In this document: positions 1-11,513 of the stretch, in pieces
How the letters are laid out: each line of letters opens with the position of its first letter
Numbering within the stretch: the first letter of the stretch is position 1
Assembly (NCBI GenBank): GCA_947650365.1
Contig: OX393550.1
Coordinates: 100,963,472-101,027,471 of the forward strand
Direction of reading: 5' to 3'
Length of the DNA: 64,000 nt
Origin: Chamaelirium japonicum
Lineage: Eukaryota; Streptophyta; Magnoliopsida; Liliales; Melanthiaceae
Notes under the pieces: model-generated
What the model saw: the letters and a program-made list of their open reading frames with translations, nothing else
Database searches by the model: none
What the model was told of the DNA's origin: nothing
Program-made: the position numbers and the translations under genes

Positions 1-885
1 AGTGGGCAATGCTTTTGCACTTGAAGACGTTTAGTGGAGCGGAATGGGGAGCTGATCCCGGCTTGGATGTAATGGGCCGCCTTCAAAACACATGTAAACC
101 CCGCTTTTCAAGATGCGGCCAGTGTTTTAAAAAACTCGCCCCAGGGTACGCCCGGGGCTCGCCCTGGGGCAGGGCGGGGTGGTCCTAAAACGCCCGGGGC
201 GGCTCCAGCTGGGGCTTTTTTTTTTGTGGGGCTTACGCCCGAACCACTGGGGCATACGCCCCGAACGCACGGGTACGCCTTTTACACCTCAATGGCATGG
301 GCTTACGCTCCACTGGAGTTTGTCTGCATAATTAAAAAAAAATGATTTGATTACTACCGTGTGATCTTTTATATATGTCTTAATCTCTTGGATGACGATT
401 ATGATATTTTGGGAACTAAAGTTGTTTTAAATTGATGGTTTGAATTTTAGTTAAAAACTTATAATTAGATCTTAAATGATATTGAAAGACAATCACAAGT
501 TCATTTTTACTATCATTTTTTATATATTTGTGATTTATCAACCATGCTTGTAGGCTTAAAGCTTTGTTTGATAACTTTGCTCATAGTTTTTTTTATTTTG
601 TTTGTTTTTAATCTATTTTCACTTTTTATATTATATTATTTATTTCTATATATATTTTTAAATTAAAAAAATAAAAATTCATGGGGCTTACGTCCCACGC
701 CCTGGGGCTTACGCCCCGCCCCACAACAAGCAAAACGCCCTGCCTTACGCCCCCGCCTTTGAAAACATTGGATGCGGCTAAAGTGCCGTGGTTTCTCTGT
801 CGGCATCCCGCGACGAGGCCGATCACAAACAAGTGAGCCGCACCAAGCAAGGGGCGCAAAAGCTTGTCCAAACATAGCCTAAATA
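1..885. repeat. Outer repeat interrupted by a hAT MITE
   Basis: The segments 1-119 and 771-885 join seamlessly once the hAT MITE at 120-770 is removed. Read on the minus strand the right end begins GGCTATGTTTGGACAAGC just after TTTA, the style of Tourist/PIF-Harbinger MITE ends (TTA/TAA target). The other end is outside the window, so class is a guess from the terminal sequence only. Confidence 0.3.
120..770. mobile_element. hAT-type MITE with 8 bp target duplication
   Basis: The element starts CAGTGTTTTAAAAAAC and ends with the inverse CAATGTTTTCAAAG, about 12-14 bp imperfect terminal inverted repeats of hAT type. It is flanked by a perfect 8 bp direct repeat GATGCGGC at 112-119 and 771-778, the hAT hallmark. 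The ends are rich in GGGGCKTACGCCCC-like motifs, the middle is AT-rich, and there is no transposase ORF. It sits in what should be an intron of FREE1 or just beyond it. Confidence 0.85.
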
Positions 886-2584
886 GTTCTCACTCATTTT
901 AAGTGTTAACAAGAAAGCTTGTGTGGCAGTTATCTACCTTTCTCAATAGAGGTAGTATATGCTAATGGTAAACATTGTTGGAGGTGAATACCTAGGAATT
1001 CATTAAGGAAAATGGGGCCTCTTTGTACGTAACCACCTATTTTTCGCAGTAAACACATAAAAATCATCTATGTTACAATTGTTCAAAAATCAACCTCTAA
1101 TTATTTTAATTTGCAAAAAGAATTCTAAAATGTAACAAATAACCTAATGCATGCATCTCCTCCTTTCACCTACCACACCCCCTTTCCCAATGTCATTGCC
1201 TAGCCCTACCATCTAGTTTCAGGTCCCAGCCTCTTCTCCAATCCATTCTATCTGTCCACCCTCGATTCTTGGAAGGCAAGAGGGAGAGGAGATGCAGGTA
1301 ACAACGGGGAGAAAATAATTTGTCAAACACTTTATGGGGCCCTCTTTAGCGTAATGAACCATAGACGACCCCATCTTAATGGGATACTGGAATAAAAATT
1401 GGATGATCATGAAGTTACATGAAAAATACAATCTAATATGCTCACGCTATTGAGATAAATTCATTAGATTCTAAGCAAAGCCAAATAGGTACTCCATCCC
1501 AATTAATTGACTTCTAATTTAGGAAACTAAAGTGTCTTACTTGCACATTGGAGAGTGATTAAGAATCCTCATTGTTTAGCTCATCGCAAAAATCTTTCCC
1601 ATAAGAAATGATCTCGGAAAGAGCAATAATATGAAGATGAGACAGGCCATACGATGCATGTATAAGACCGCAAACAAACAATGTGCATACCATGCATGGG
1701 ACAATTTGTGCATCAGGATATTTAGATGAATGCCATAACTTCCTAATCATGCAAATTAAGAATGTACATTTCAACAAAGGAGTGAGAATGTGAGATGCTC
1801 TTTGCCAATCTCAATATAGTTGGATTGTTAACCAGATTTTAATTAGATAAAGATAAATTACTTAATCAAAAGGACCCTAATCAGGTAAAATATGAGGGAA
1901 GATAGTTGTTACACATCTAGCGCAGGGTCTTTTAAGAAGCCAATCTAAATTATTCGTATCTATTGCCTAAAATAGAGATAGTTGGGACAAAGTAAAACAC
2001 CGTCCAACCTCTTTGCACCAACAAGAAAAATAGACAAAGGTTAATATCAAAGAGATCAATGGTAATCTATGATAATTCTATCTGTTTGCAGCTAAAAATA
2101 TCCAAAACATTAGCATTTTACAATTATTCTAATGTTGTTTGCAATCATAATAACATATCTCAAGGAAGTCGCCATTAGTAAATTGGCATTTACGACACCA
2201 TATTTGAGCAAGTGGGTTTGGATGGAACACATTAGTAATTGCACCACTCGAACTGATAACAATCAGTAAACAGAAAATGAACAGCACATTCAAAGTTGAA
2301 AATCTGAACCCCCAAAAAAACACAGAAAATCCTGTAAAGAATATTATCATGAACCTCCAGAATATAATTTAAGAATGATGATGGTGAAATATGCACCAAA
2401 ATTGCACAGAAAGTTCACTCCAGATGCTGATTAAAAATTATGCTACTACCATATCTTCGAGCTTTACAGTTTACAATCTTTCAAGGTACCAACAAATAGA
2501 AGAAAAGTTATCACTTTTCAGAAATCAAAGGCTTTTTAGATTGCACCAATATCGACAGGAGAAGCATAAGTTTGGATGCCTAAC
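779..2584. other. FREE1 intron 3 (partial), no further exon seen
   Basis: This stretch follows the GT donor of FREE1 exon 3 (minus strand). I looked for the next exon, which in the family begins with a short Phe-Lys-Glu-type stretch and leads to the FYVE Cys/His cluster (RRHHC-type motif), and found none. It is AT-rich, without clear repeats apart from the MITE, so it is best read as intron sequence. Confidence 0.5.
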
Positions 2585-2716
2585 CTGCACAGTTGCAGCG
2601 GTTACAGTGTCAAGTATGGTATTTGTGGTATAGCTGTTTGATTGCAGCCTTATGCGCCTTGATTCGATGTCAACAGAGCTCTTAGACCAAAAAGAATATG
2701 TAGATGAATCTGTTAC
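2585..2716 (-). CDS. FREE1: FREE1/FYVE1 exon 3
   Basis: 132 nt, 44 codons, phase 0. The acceptor is a pyrimidine-rich run ending CTAG before GTAACAGATTC, and the donor is GTGCAG|GTTAGG. The product contains SVDIESRRIRLQSNSYTTNT and then a TILDTVTAA-type stretch, which I recognise as the conserved middle domain of plant FREE1. It lies directly downstream of exon 2 across a 115 bp intron (2717-2831). The frame is open with no substitutions that look damaging. Confidence 0.88.
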
Positions 2717-2831
2717 CTAGTTAAAAACAATAACGAAACTTCAGAGATTTTTAAGACAGTTAGAATTAGATCCTAGATCAAAGGGAGGGAATAATAGTTT
2801 GAATTTGAAATATACAACACAACCAACTTAC

Positions 2832-2918
2832 TTCCCATCTTGTCACAGTCTCAAGGGGGTAGATTCTCAATGTTCTATTAGTGCTGGGGTCAAGCATGCG
2901 AATTCCATCCAAACCAAT
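2832..2918 (-). CDS. FREE1: FREE1/FYVE1 exon 2
   Basis: 87 nt, 29 codons, phase 0 at both ends. Acceptor GTTACAG before ATTGGTTTGG; donor GAA|GTAAGT. It encodes IGLDGIRMLDPSTNRTLRIY followed by PLETVTRWE, a block nearly invariant in plant FREE1 proteins. It joins exon 1 after DVLCQ across a 2.9 kb intron. Confidence 0.92.
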
Positions 2919-3616
2919 CTGTAACAGAAGTAGAAACAAAGAGTATTGGGTGAAAATATCCAAACTAAAAATATAAGATTAATAAGTAATTACCAGTCAC
3001 TTTCCGTTGGTGAATGACAGCCAAAATTTGTATACATAATAAGCTAGAGTTTATCTTCAGTAATCAATAAACAGTGGAGGGGGCTTGCTTGGGGCAACAA
3101 TTACAAGACTTGAAGAGATCAATGCCAGAGCTCGGAAACGAAAAAAGAAAGACATAAAAAGTGGACCCAAAATCAATAAAAATTTATGTAGTGAAAAAGG
3201 CTCTGGATATGACAGTTCTACAGATAAAGTTACCCTACTGTTGAACACTCATCGAATGAATATTTTAAATGTGTTAGCATGCCGATGAACAGGACACTAC
3301 TTTCATTCGGCTTATATTAGTAAGGATAACACCAGAATTGATGCTAAGTATAAGATGTATACATCTATCTAATGAATACATTCAAATATGATATAGCATG
3401 ATTTTGGCTACAATTTATCTTTTATTTACTTTAGTCAATATACATTTATTTTTGTGGTTCCATCATTTGTCTCCTGGCAAAGATCGGGCAGTCATATATT
3501 TTGTTAAATTTTCTGCATTGGGTTCCCTTATTAAAAAGGAAATAAGACGTTAAGAGGGGTTGCGGTCTTTTCTTTCACGGCAAAGAAATCCCGCACGAGA
3601 TTTATGTTCCGTAAAC

Positions 3617-3619
<3 letters not shown>

Positions 3620-3684
<65 letters not shown>
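3620..3684. repeat. (CT)n microsatellite
   Basis: About 32 uninterrupted CT units inside FREE1 intron 1. Read on the transcribed strand it is a GA tract. Confidence 0.97.
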
Positions 3685-3688
<4 letters not shown>

Positions 3689-3954
3689 GGCTCATTTCCT
3701 GAGGTCCTCAAGACCGTATGGTCTATCTTTTTTTCTCCTCTCTTTTCATTTTCCGGTATTTTCTCTCCCACGAGCACATGTTTGCACCTCCTTTTTGTTT
3801 CAGGATTCGTCTCCACCTTGTTTCTCTCTTTTGTGTTTCCATCATGGGCTTTTGGGTTAGTTCTTAATGCTTGAAATTTATATTTTAAAATCCTAAATAG
3901 TCCCAAAAATCTTCCTTCTTTATTGGCTTTTGTGACTCGCAACCCGGTTTGCAT

Positions 3955-5290
3955 TATTTGGTATCAAAGCAAGTTCTGCTCCTAGGATTGCACGCACTTC
4001 ATTGTTGTATGTTTGTTGCCCTGTTTTTATTTTTTATTTTTTTATTTGTGTAGCATCCATATTCACGCACCCCAAATTCAAACAAAAAATATTTTACATA
4101 CAAAAGGCATGCATAGAGCAATTTAGGATGACTTTATTGACTTGTTTGACAAAAGTAAGCCTTAAAAAGACCAAAAGAAATTTTTCAAAAAAAAACTAGT
4201 GAGCATAAAATGTATGAAAGTTTTTTATTGTTTTATTCTCTTCATCCTCGTTATGTTCGGCTTTGTAAGTCATAATTCCCTTTTTCCTTTCGCTCTCCCC
4301 AATCCAAATTAGAGCGTCTCTTTTGTTCTTTTATTGAAAAGAGGACTTTGGATCTTGGCCTTACTTCGGATCCTTTCATCCATTGGCTTTTGCGTCCTCA
4401 CCCTTCATTATCATAAAAGCCAAAGATTGGGAGGTTGACTATGTTCTTTTGATGAGATTGAGGGAAAGTTGAAGTGGAGAAAGTGGGATAACCGGAGTAT
4501 TGCCAAATACAACAAGCCTCTAGCAGAGTCTCCACTTTTTGTGAAGCTCCTAGCTCTACCGATACCATATGAGGAGATTCCATCTCCAGTGGAGTTTTTC
4601 TTTTCAATGCCGATAGAGGAACCACCTCCTCCTGTAGTGACTTTTGTGGAGTTTCATCCACCTTCAGCTGTTTTGCTAGAGGAACCACCTCTTCCTGCGG
4701 ATTCGTCGAAGGAGCCTTTACCTCAGCACGTCGACTTCTTTGGGACAAACCAACTACCTGCAAAGGCGAATGTAGCTCGCAGGTTCATGTACATGTGCTT
4801 CCACAGCTTTTGGCACTCGCTCGACGTCAGTGACTTTTTTGCGAGGGACTTAAAGGTTGTCTATTGCCTTCGCGACACCTGACATACTAGATGATCATAC
4901 TTGTCAGTTTGTACTGGCGTTTTTATATCTTCTTGTCAGTTACGTATCTTAGAAATCAAATTGTATCCTTCGGGATTTGACCTTCTAAATCTTAATGTTG
5001 GAATCTTTTGGATGTCCAAAGATCTTGTCATTTCTTCTGACAATTGAATATTTACTTTTATATAATCAAAGACCGGTTAGTAGCATCAAGTTCTTTTATT
5101 GTCTCCCCCATCAGACTGAGAAGATTTGCAAGTGGAATACAAGTGACAAAACTAATATCCTCAGGAGTCAGAGCCACACTTACTAACTTATGATTCATAT
5201 GGAAAGTACAAAGGGAAGCACAGCCACGACGGCATCATTTTTTGGAAAAGACCACTAGTAAGTGGCAACACTAATATCCTCGGGAGTTGG
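3955..5290. other. Possible degraded retroelement piece
   Basis: At 3959 the sequence TTGGTATCAAAGC resembles the initiator-Met-tRNA primer-binding site of copia elements with one mismatch. An open frame at 4469-4882 encodes an acidic, Pro/Glu-rich 137-residue peptide without a known domain. The phrase CTAATATCCTC(A/G)GGAGT recurs at about 5152 and 5271. No LTR pair could be matched, so this stays a weak call. Confidence 0.2.
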
Positions 5291-5822
5291 TACTACCCAT
5301 GTTGGGGCGATGACAGATATTGTGATCCAACTTGCGACAACATGTTAGTTGTTAAACTATTAGGTGTTAGATGATACTTCCATATTTCATATTGACTGTT
5401 GACAATTGATTCTCTTGATTGTTCATACTTCGTTTGTACTAGATACTTGATAGACGCTTCAAATCTTGTTATTATTACTGCACCTATGTCATCCCGTAAA
5501 ACGTGTAATATTTTTTTCAACACATCCTTTTATTTATTTATTTTCCTTCATAAGTCCTAAGCACTCAGCATGTTGATACACCACTATGAATGATAACATT
5601 ATTAAAATGCAAATTAAACCAACTCACAGAGCCATTTGCTCAAAGCACATGAAAACTGAATAAAGGCTCATGAAAACTATCAAAGCATCGATCTTATCGC
5701 ATGCATACAAATCTTATTTAATTCAGAATGCACAACTTAGCATGTAACATTTAACCTCAAACATAAAGCATGCCAATTTGAGATGTAAAGACAAAGGTCG
5801 AGTTTCTCTTTTCCATTCAAAC

Positions 5823-6818
5823 CTGGCAAAGAACATCCATGGTGCTCTGGCCTCCCCCTTCCGGCAAAAGTTTCACCCGGAACTTCTGCACCCCATTCTT
5901 CGCATCCTGCTGTGTGTCCATCTTCGGCACTGCCCTCACAATCTTCCCCAGACCCCCCACCTGGTCCTTCCCCGCCGAAGGGAAGCTCGTGGACCGCCCG
6001 TAATCGTCGATACCCGACCAAGAAGACATTCCGGACCCAGTTCCCCTTGCGCCGTACGGCTCCACCCTGCCACCATCGTAGCGGTAGACGCCCTCACCAA
6101 GCCCATCCTCGGGGAGGCCGGGTCGAGCATACCGAGCATCCGGTTTCTTCTCATAGAAATCCTGATCTAAACCAGAACGACTGCGGCCAAGCGTTGGAGT
6201 TGTATTCAGGCCGTACTTACCAGAACCCTCATTGAAATAGCTACCGCCGTGATCGAACCTAGCAGTGCTGCCCTCGTAAGGGTTCTCATATGAGGGGTAA
6301 TGGGAGGAAATTGAGGAATTTGGGTTGGAGCCCAGACCCGGATTGGGATTAGGGTTGGGAGGGGGGGTGTAATTCGCAGTGGGCGGCTGCTGGGGATCAT
6401 ATGCGTAATAATTGAGGGCGGAGGGTTGCTGGAGGTGGGGGTACTGGGCGGCGGGCGAAGATTCCGGCGGGAAGGACGAGGGGTTGTAGGGCTGAAAGAG
6501 AGGGAATTGGGGTGGCGGGGGCTGGGGTTGGGATTGGGATTGGGGCTGGGAGTAGGACGGAGCGGAGGGAGGGAGATTGGGCAGGGGATCAGGGTTCTGG
6601 GAGTAGGATGGGTAAGGGGAGGGGGAGGAATATGCGGGGAAGTCGGCCGAGGGGTAATTGGAGTAGGGAGGGGCGGAGGCGGAGGCGGAGGTGTAGGTCG
6701 GCTGGATCGGATTCGGCGGCATGAATTCGTTCAGGTTAGGGTTAGGGTTAGGGTTTGGATGGGTAGCAGGGTAATGGTGGGTGTAGTACGAGGAGCTGAA
6801 ATCGCTTCCTTGCTGCAT
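5823..6818 (-). CDS. FREE1: FREE1/FYVE1, ESCRT-linked FYVE protein, exon 1
   Basis: 996 nt, 332 codons, starting MQQGSDFSSSYY and ending DVLCQ before a GT donor. FREE1 is a plant-specific ESCRT component that binds PI3P and ubiquitin, recruits VPS23/ESCRT-I and is needed for multivesicular-body formation and vacuolar sorting; it also has roles in autophagy. This exon covers the long disordered Pro/Ser/Tyr/Gln-rich N-terminus, with Asn-Pro repeats at residues 21-28 and a PSAP motif at 84-87 of the kind that binds the VPS23 UEV domain, then the conserved KIVRAVPKMD and GVQKFRVKLLPEG block. I chose the ATG at 6818 because the family begins MQQG; an in-frame ATG at 7007 would add 63 unlike residues that include translated GA repeat. 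With exons 2 and 3 the window gives about 405 residues; the FYVE zinc finger and coiled coil (roughly the last third of a ~600-residue protein) are off the left edge. Confidence 0.92.
6734..6757 (+). repeat. Telomere-like repeat within coding exon
   Basis: Three to four TTAGGG-like hexamers occur on the plus strand inside FREE1 exon 1. On the coding strand they encode the alternating Pro-Asn run. Confidence 0.85.
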
Positions 6819-6879
6819 CTCAGATCGCCGCCTCCCTTCGATTAGAGAGAGAAAGAGAGAGTGATGAGAGAGGGGACGA

Positions 6880-6913
<34 letters not shown>

Positions 6914-7100
6914 GATCCGACGGGAAGAGGCAGCGGTGGGTTCTTGCTGGGAATTCCGGCGATTGATACTGTGATGAGGCTCGGTTTGCTTGAAGAGGCA
7001 GGGGCAACAGGGTTGGGTTGCCCTGGGGATCGACTCCTCTCCGGTAACCGGTTGGTGTTCCCCCGGTTTCTCGTGGTTGGACCGCTAGTCAATGGCGTGT
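6819..7100 (-). promoter_or_regulatory. FREE1 5' UTR and proximal promoter
   Basis: Upstream of the FREE1 ATG. It carries a polypurine tract on the plus strand (CT-rich on the transcribed strand) at about 6842-6915, common in plant 5' leaders. No TATA box was identified. The transcription start cannot be placed. Confidence 0.5.
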
Positions 7101-7700
7101 GGTGGCAGATTGCCGTCCACCTGTCTGGATGCTAGCTATCAAACGGTCGCGGGCATCAATCATGGGAAACAAAGGAAGCATTAACCGAAGAGAAGTACCG
7201 CGGAATCTCTCCGGTTGGTACTCCCATTGTTTTCCAATGTGCATCAACACCAGCCGATGGGAGCACCCCTTTTATGAGGGAATGACTTGGGCCCATCGGC
7301 ACCTGTCCCCATCCGTTTGATCACCCTACCCTTATGATGGGATCCCCTTGGGTTCATCCTGTGCCCTGTAGATCTCAACAATCCATAACCATCCTTTTGG
7401 GCAGAAATAACAGGGGTCGATGGCTGGACCCCAAACCACAATACCACGAGGCTACTAAGTTAAGGGCTTTATTTTATGAGCAGTTTTGTTTGTGGAATGC
7501 AACCTTGGAATCATATACCGATTCTCTATTATCCTATTCCAGGTAATCGGAATAGGATTTAGTGTTTGATTCGTGCAAGGAAACGATCAGTAAATGAGAC
7601 AGGATCATTTTCCATTCTCAAATTTTATTTGGTTCAACATGGGAATGATGGGGGGGGGATCATGGATTATGGTTATTCTACCCTTCGATCTTAATTCCCA
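7101..7700. other. Intergenic, nothing recognised
   Basis: Mixed-composition sequence between FREE1 and the MITE at 7704. A G-run (nine or so) lies near 7650. No domain-bearing ORF or paired repeat was seen. Confidence 0.5.
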
Positions 7701-7703
7701 TTT

Positions 7704-7970
7704 AAGGATGGCAGCGATGCGATTTTGGGCTAAACTGAAACCGCACCGCGTCGCGACGGTATAGCTTTATGTAAAACCAAAATCACACCATATGGTGCGG
7801 TGCATCGTGATTTATCATTATAATGACCTAAACGGTGTTGTTTTATGCGGTTTTGGTCAAAACCGAAACCGCATCGCACCACGACGGCTTTATATTTTGG
7901 CAAACCAAAACTGCACCATGCGGTGCAGTTTACCACGATTTTCGGTTTTAAATTGCACTGTTGCTGCCCT
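7704..7970. mobile_element. hAT-like MITE with internal palindromes
   Basis: The ends (AAGGATGGCAGCGATGCGAT; inverse of right end AAGGGCAGCAACAGTGCAAT) form imperfect inverted repeats. ATTCCCATT lies on both sides (7695-7703 and 7972-7980), consistent with an 8-9 bp target duplication. The interior repeats CCGCACCATGCGGTGC-like palindromes. No coding capacity. Confidence 0.6.
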
Positions 7971-8130
7971 TATTCCCATTCGTAGGTGAGTAGAGCCCTA
8001 GATCATTATCGGAGTAGGTGACTAGAGCCATAGATCATTCACAACAGTCATAGCAATTGGGCAGAGCATTGGATCTTGGTCAAGCATGTGACCGAAGCCT
8101 TAGAGCAATGCGGGAAGCCTGAGTCACAGG

Positions 8131-8577
8131 TAGGGGTGGCAATGGGTCGTGTCGGGTCGGGTTCGTGTCGTGTCTAATTTCTGGTTGTGTCCAAAACCCC
8201 TAGACCCGGACCCGACCCATTTAACTAATCGTGTCTAGATCCTAAACCCGTACCCGACCCGTTTATGACCCGATAAGACCGGTTTACCACACGGGTCTAT
8301 TCAGTTGACCCAATCCGACTCGACCCGACCTGACCCGATAGACCCGCTAGTATTGTATATTATAGTATCGGATTGCGGGTAGACCCGACCCGACACGACC
8401 CCTTGATTTTAAACGGGTCTTCCCAGGTCTATCGTGTCCAGACCCTAAACCCGGACCCGACCTATTTATTAAACGGGTTTATCGTGTCGACTCGTTTATG
8501 ACCCGACCCCCTTTAACCCTGACCCAGACTCGCTAACTTCGTGTTGAGTCGTGCCGGGTCCAAAATTGTCATCCCTA
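8131..8577. mobile_element. hAT-like MITE (GGGTGGCAAT family)
   Basis: Starts TAGGGGTGGCAATGGG and ends with the inverse TAGGGATGACAATTTTGG. Flanks GTCACAGG (8123-8130) and GTCACATG (8578-8585) match 7 of 8, an ageing 8 bp duplication. The interior repeats GACCCGACCCG-like pentamers. The TIR resembles a common plant hAT MITE group. Confidence 0.75.
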
Positions 8578-8589
8578 GTCACATGTAGC

Positions 8590-9693
8590 AGGAGAACAAA
8601 GAAGAGAGATCGCATGAGAGACGGATAGCAACGAGTGATAAACCAAGCCCTAGTCACAGAATTACCTAGCTTTGGGAATTTTCATCGCGAGTCGGCCGCG
8701 AACTTCATCACTGGTCGGCCATGCGCTTCGCTTGCCCGAGAACACCAACTACGCGCTTCATCTGCTCGAGGGAGGTCTAGCTGCGTACTTCGGTGGCCCA
8801 GATGGAGGGTGGCCGTCAATCTTGTCGCAGGCCGGCCGCACACTTCATCGCGGGTCGGTCGCGCACTTCACGCCCTAGGGAGGCAGGCAACGCACAAGGT
8901 GCCCCCCCTTCTCTGCTGGTCGCCTGTGCACAAGGAAGCCAGGAGGGGGAAGTGGCCCCCCTCTCTGCTAGTCGACCGCGCACGAAGGAGCCAAGGGAGG
9001 AAGTGCCCCCCCTCTCTGCTGGTCGGTCGCGCGCGAGGAAGCTAGGGGAAGGAGTTTTTCCCCCTCCCTTCTCTCTAGTGGTCGGCCGCGCACGAAGAAG
9101 CGATCTAGGGGCATCGAGTTTCACGCAAAGGTTTGACCCGAGGATCACGCCCCCAAATCACATGACGGTTAAACCCAAGAATCTCGGTCGCACGACAGTT
9201 ACAGGAAGGCAGACCATGCTCCCGAAATTCCCGATTGGCCGGTAAGATAGGAAACAACCTGGGCTGTAATTACCGTGCCAGCCATACGACACATCGCCCC
9301 CATGCATTCAATTGAGCAAATTACGGGAGCATGTCATCAATGTCGCCCCGTGCAGAGCGCCCAAGATGTCATCCCGAGACACTATAAAAGGGGACCTACC
9401 CCTCAAAGAAATGGGACGGAATTTCTGGAGGAGGTGCTGCCCATTGCATTCAGCAGTTTACGGAGCTAAAGAGAGAGTGAGATTACAGAGGTCGGCATTT
9501 TGGGAGGCCGGTCCTCTCTGAGTGTAATTAGGTCAGGATGAGTGATTGTAACTTGTTGTGGTCCCGCCCCGTGGTTTTTTTCCTTCGACGTTGCGAAGGA
9601 TTTTTCCACATAAACTCGGTCTATCTTGTTCCTTGGCTCGTTAGATTGTGCCTGCTAACTGAATCACCCGATTCCAGAAAACCCTCCCACGAC
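8590..9693 (+). mobile_element. Decayed gypsy LTR (solo or fragment)
   Basis: This resembles the LTR of the gypsy element at 28645-37113, sharing a TATA motif (TATAAAAG at 9383-9390) in the same context, GGGACCTACC, GAGGAGGTGCTGCC, the AGGTCGG...GGAGGCCGGTC block, a GACGTTGCGAAGGATTTTTCC hairpin and a CCAGAAAACCCTCCCAC end. Its left part repeats GGTCGGCCGCGCAC motifs. The usual TGTGTGTACC start is not found and no target duplication is visible, so it may be a related subfamily or truncated. ORFs inside are shadows of GC-rich repeats. Confidence 0.65.
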
Positions 9694-10150
9694 GTCTATA
9701 TATTATAAACATAGGAGGTGGTGGGTTAAGCATTTAGACTGATGATCCATTTTTTATTTTTTGCTTTGCATGTAATAACTAGATCTTCATGTCTATGCTT
9801 GATGAACATATAGGTGGAGTGTGGAGTATTTGGAGTGATGATATTTTTTTTTCTTCTTCTGTTAGAATATAATAACTAGACATTTTTTATCTGCTATGAT
9901 CTATTGCTTGGATTAGTAAAATTAAACTCATTTTTTTATATGAGTTATTGTTTAGATTTTTAAAATTTACCTATATTTCTTCATAATGGTTTTTCTTTAG
10001 ATATTCGTTTCTCTTATTATAACATGTGTCATGATTTATTATTTATAAAAGTTCATAATTATTTCTATATTATTTTTGCTCGGATTTGAATATGTTTAGA
10101 TTGTAAAATTAACAGGATGCCAAACTATATAATGTCTAGTGATACTGAGG
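9694..10150. other. AT-rich spacer, nothing recognised
   Basis: AT-rich sequence left of the Harbinger transposase remnant. It could be the element's own 5' part, but no terminal repeat was recognised. Confidence 0.4.
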
Positions 10151-10440
10151 TGTCATTATCCCCTCAATCGTTTGATGATTCAGATGTATCTAACATGAGC
10201 TACAAATCATCTAATGATGAGATGGTTATGATATCGTGTTTACTGTTACCATATCAATATGATTATATATACTGAAGACTTTTTGTAGAAAGCTACATAG
10301 GGATGACTCCCTAACAGGTGCTGAATAAGTAATACGTGTTATTACTCGAAATGAACAAAAATGTTACTATGTTTGGAGCAACACATTTTTCTCAACTTGT
10401 GCACTTTATTGAGAGACAGAGGATTTCTGAGAGATACTAG

Positions 10441-11513
10441 ACATGTTAGTGTTGAAGAGCGAGTGTCTATTTTCTTGATGACGTTGGGGCATCGTGGGAA
10501 CAACATGGTTATTTCTAATCATTTTTAACATTTATGGGAGACGTCGTCACAATATTTCAACATCGTACTACGAGCTATTTGTGCTTGGGGCAAAGAGATA
10601 TTCGTTCTACCTAACTTTGACATCGTTTCTCCTCAGATCCAGCACAACGGGAAGTACTACTCATGGTTCGAGGTAAATAAAAAATAATAATTATTATAAC
10701 TTTAATTGTTATTATTATGACTAAAATATGTTTTTTTATTTGTTTTGTAGAATTGCATAGATGCAATTGATGGAATACATATAAGTGCACACATACCGAC
10801 AAATCGATAAATTCCTTATAGGGGGAGGAAAACAACAATTACACATAATACAATAGCAGCATGTTCTTTCAACATGCGATTCACATTTGTGTATACCGGT
10901 TGGGTGGGTACAGCCAATGATTCGAGAGTATTTATGAAAGCTATTAGCAAACCCTCACTTGGGTTCCCTCATCCACCATATGATAAGAATAAAATTTATA
11001 ATCATGCCATTTTCATATTGTGAAATTTTATATAATATTTGGTGGTGCAGGAAAATATTATATGGTAGATGCATGCTATCCAACTATAGCAGGATACATG
11101 ACTCCACACCGATATGAGCAGTATCACTTATCTGATTATAGGGGAGGTGGTAATATAATACCTCGAAGAGCTAAAGAGTTATTCAATTAGCGTTATTCCT
11201 TATTTTAGAATGTCATTGAGCGATGTTTTGACATGTTGAAGGCACACTTTCCGATCCTGAAGTTAATGCCACCATATCCACTACATTGTTAGAGGCTTAT
11301 TATGGCAGCATGCTATATAATACATAACTATCTACGGATTGAGAAAGAGAGATGGATGAGATATCTACCCGATTTGAAGGTGAGGATGCAGTGGTAACAG
11401 CTGAAGATGGCACCACAGAGCATGTCGAAGGAGCGACAAGTCCGTATAAGATCCATAAACTTAGGGATAACATCATGCATCGTTTAGCATTGCATTACAA
11501 TATACAAATTTGA
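10441..11513 (+). pseudogene. PIF/Harbinger transposase pseudogene
   Basis: Frames read HVSVEERVSIFLMTLGH, then GKYYSWFE, an apparent intron (GTAAATA... TTTGTAG), then NCIDAIDGIHISAHIPTN, FTFVYTGWVGTANDSRVF, NVIERCFDMLKAHFPILK and AACYIIHNYLRIE. This is the DDE_Tnp_4 (ALP1/Harbinger-type) transposase, including the GIDG-type first Asp region, the GTANDSRV second Asp block and the NVIE region with the last acidic residue. Stop codons interrupt several segments and frames shift near 11360, so it is dead. A final open stretch ends at TGA 11511-11513. Terminal repeats and the 3 bp target duplication could not be found. Confidence 0.85.

Larger units (their letters stand above)
2919..5822. other. 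FREE1 intron 1
   Basis: About 2.9 kb between GT at 5822-5821 and AG at 2920-2919 (minus strand). It holds a long (CT)n tract at 3620-3684 and a stretch near 3950-5290 that may be a degraded retroelement. Several sizeable ORFs here lack any recognisable domain and are not reported as genes. Confidence 0.85.

Noticed and set aside
2129-2350. Cys-containing minus-strand ORF (CRKCQFTNGDF) as a FYVE exon
   Set aside because: Lacks the RRHHC and paired CxxC spacing and suitable splice sites.
4398-4882. Open frames of 121 and 137 codons in FREE1 intron 1
   Set aside because: No recognisable domain, overlapping on both strands; noted only as a possible retroelement remnant.
5817-7007. Longer FREE1 start at 7007
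   Set aside because: The added 63 residues include translated GA/CT tract and do not resemble the family N-terminus MQQG.
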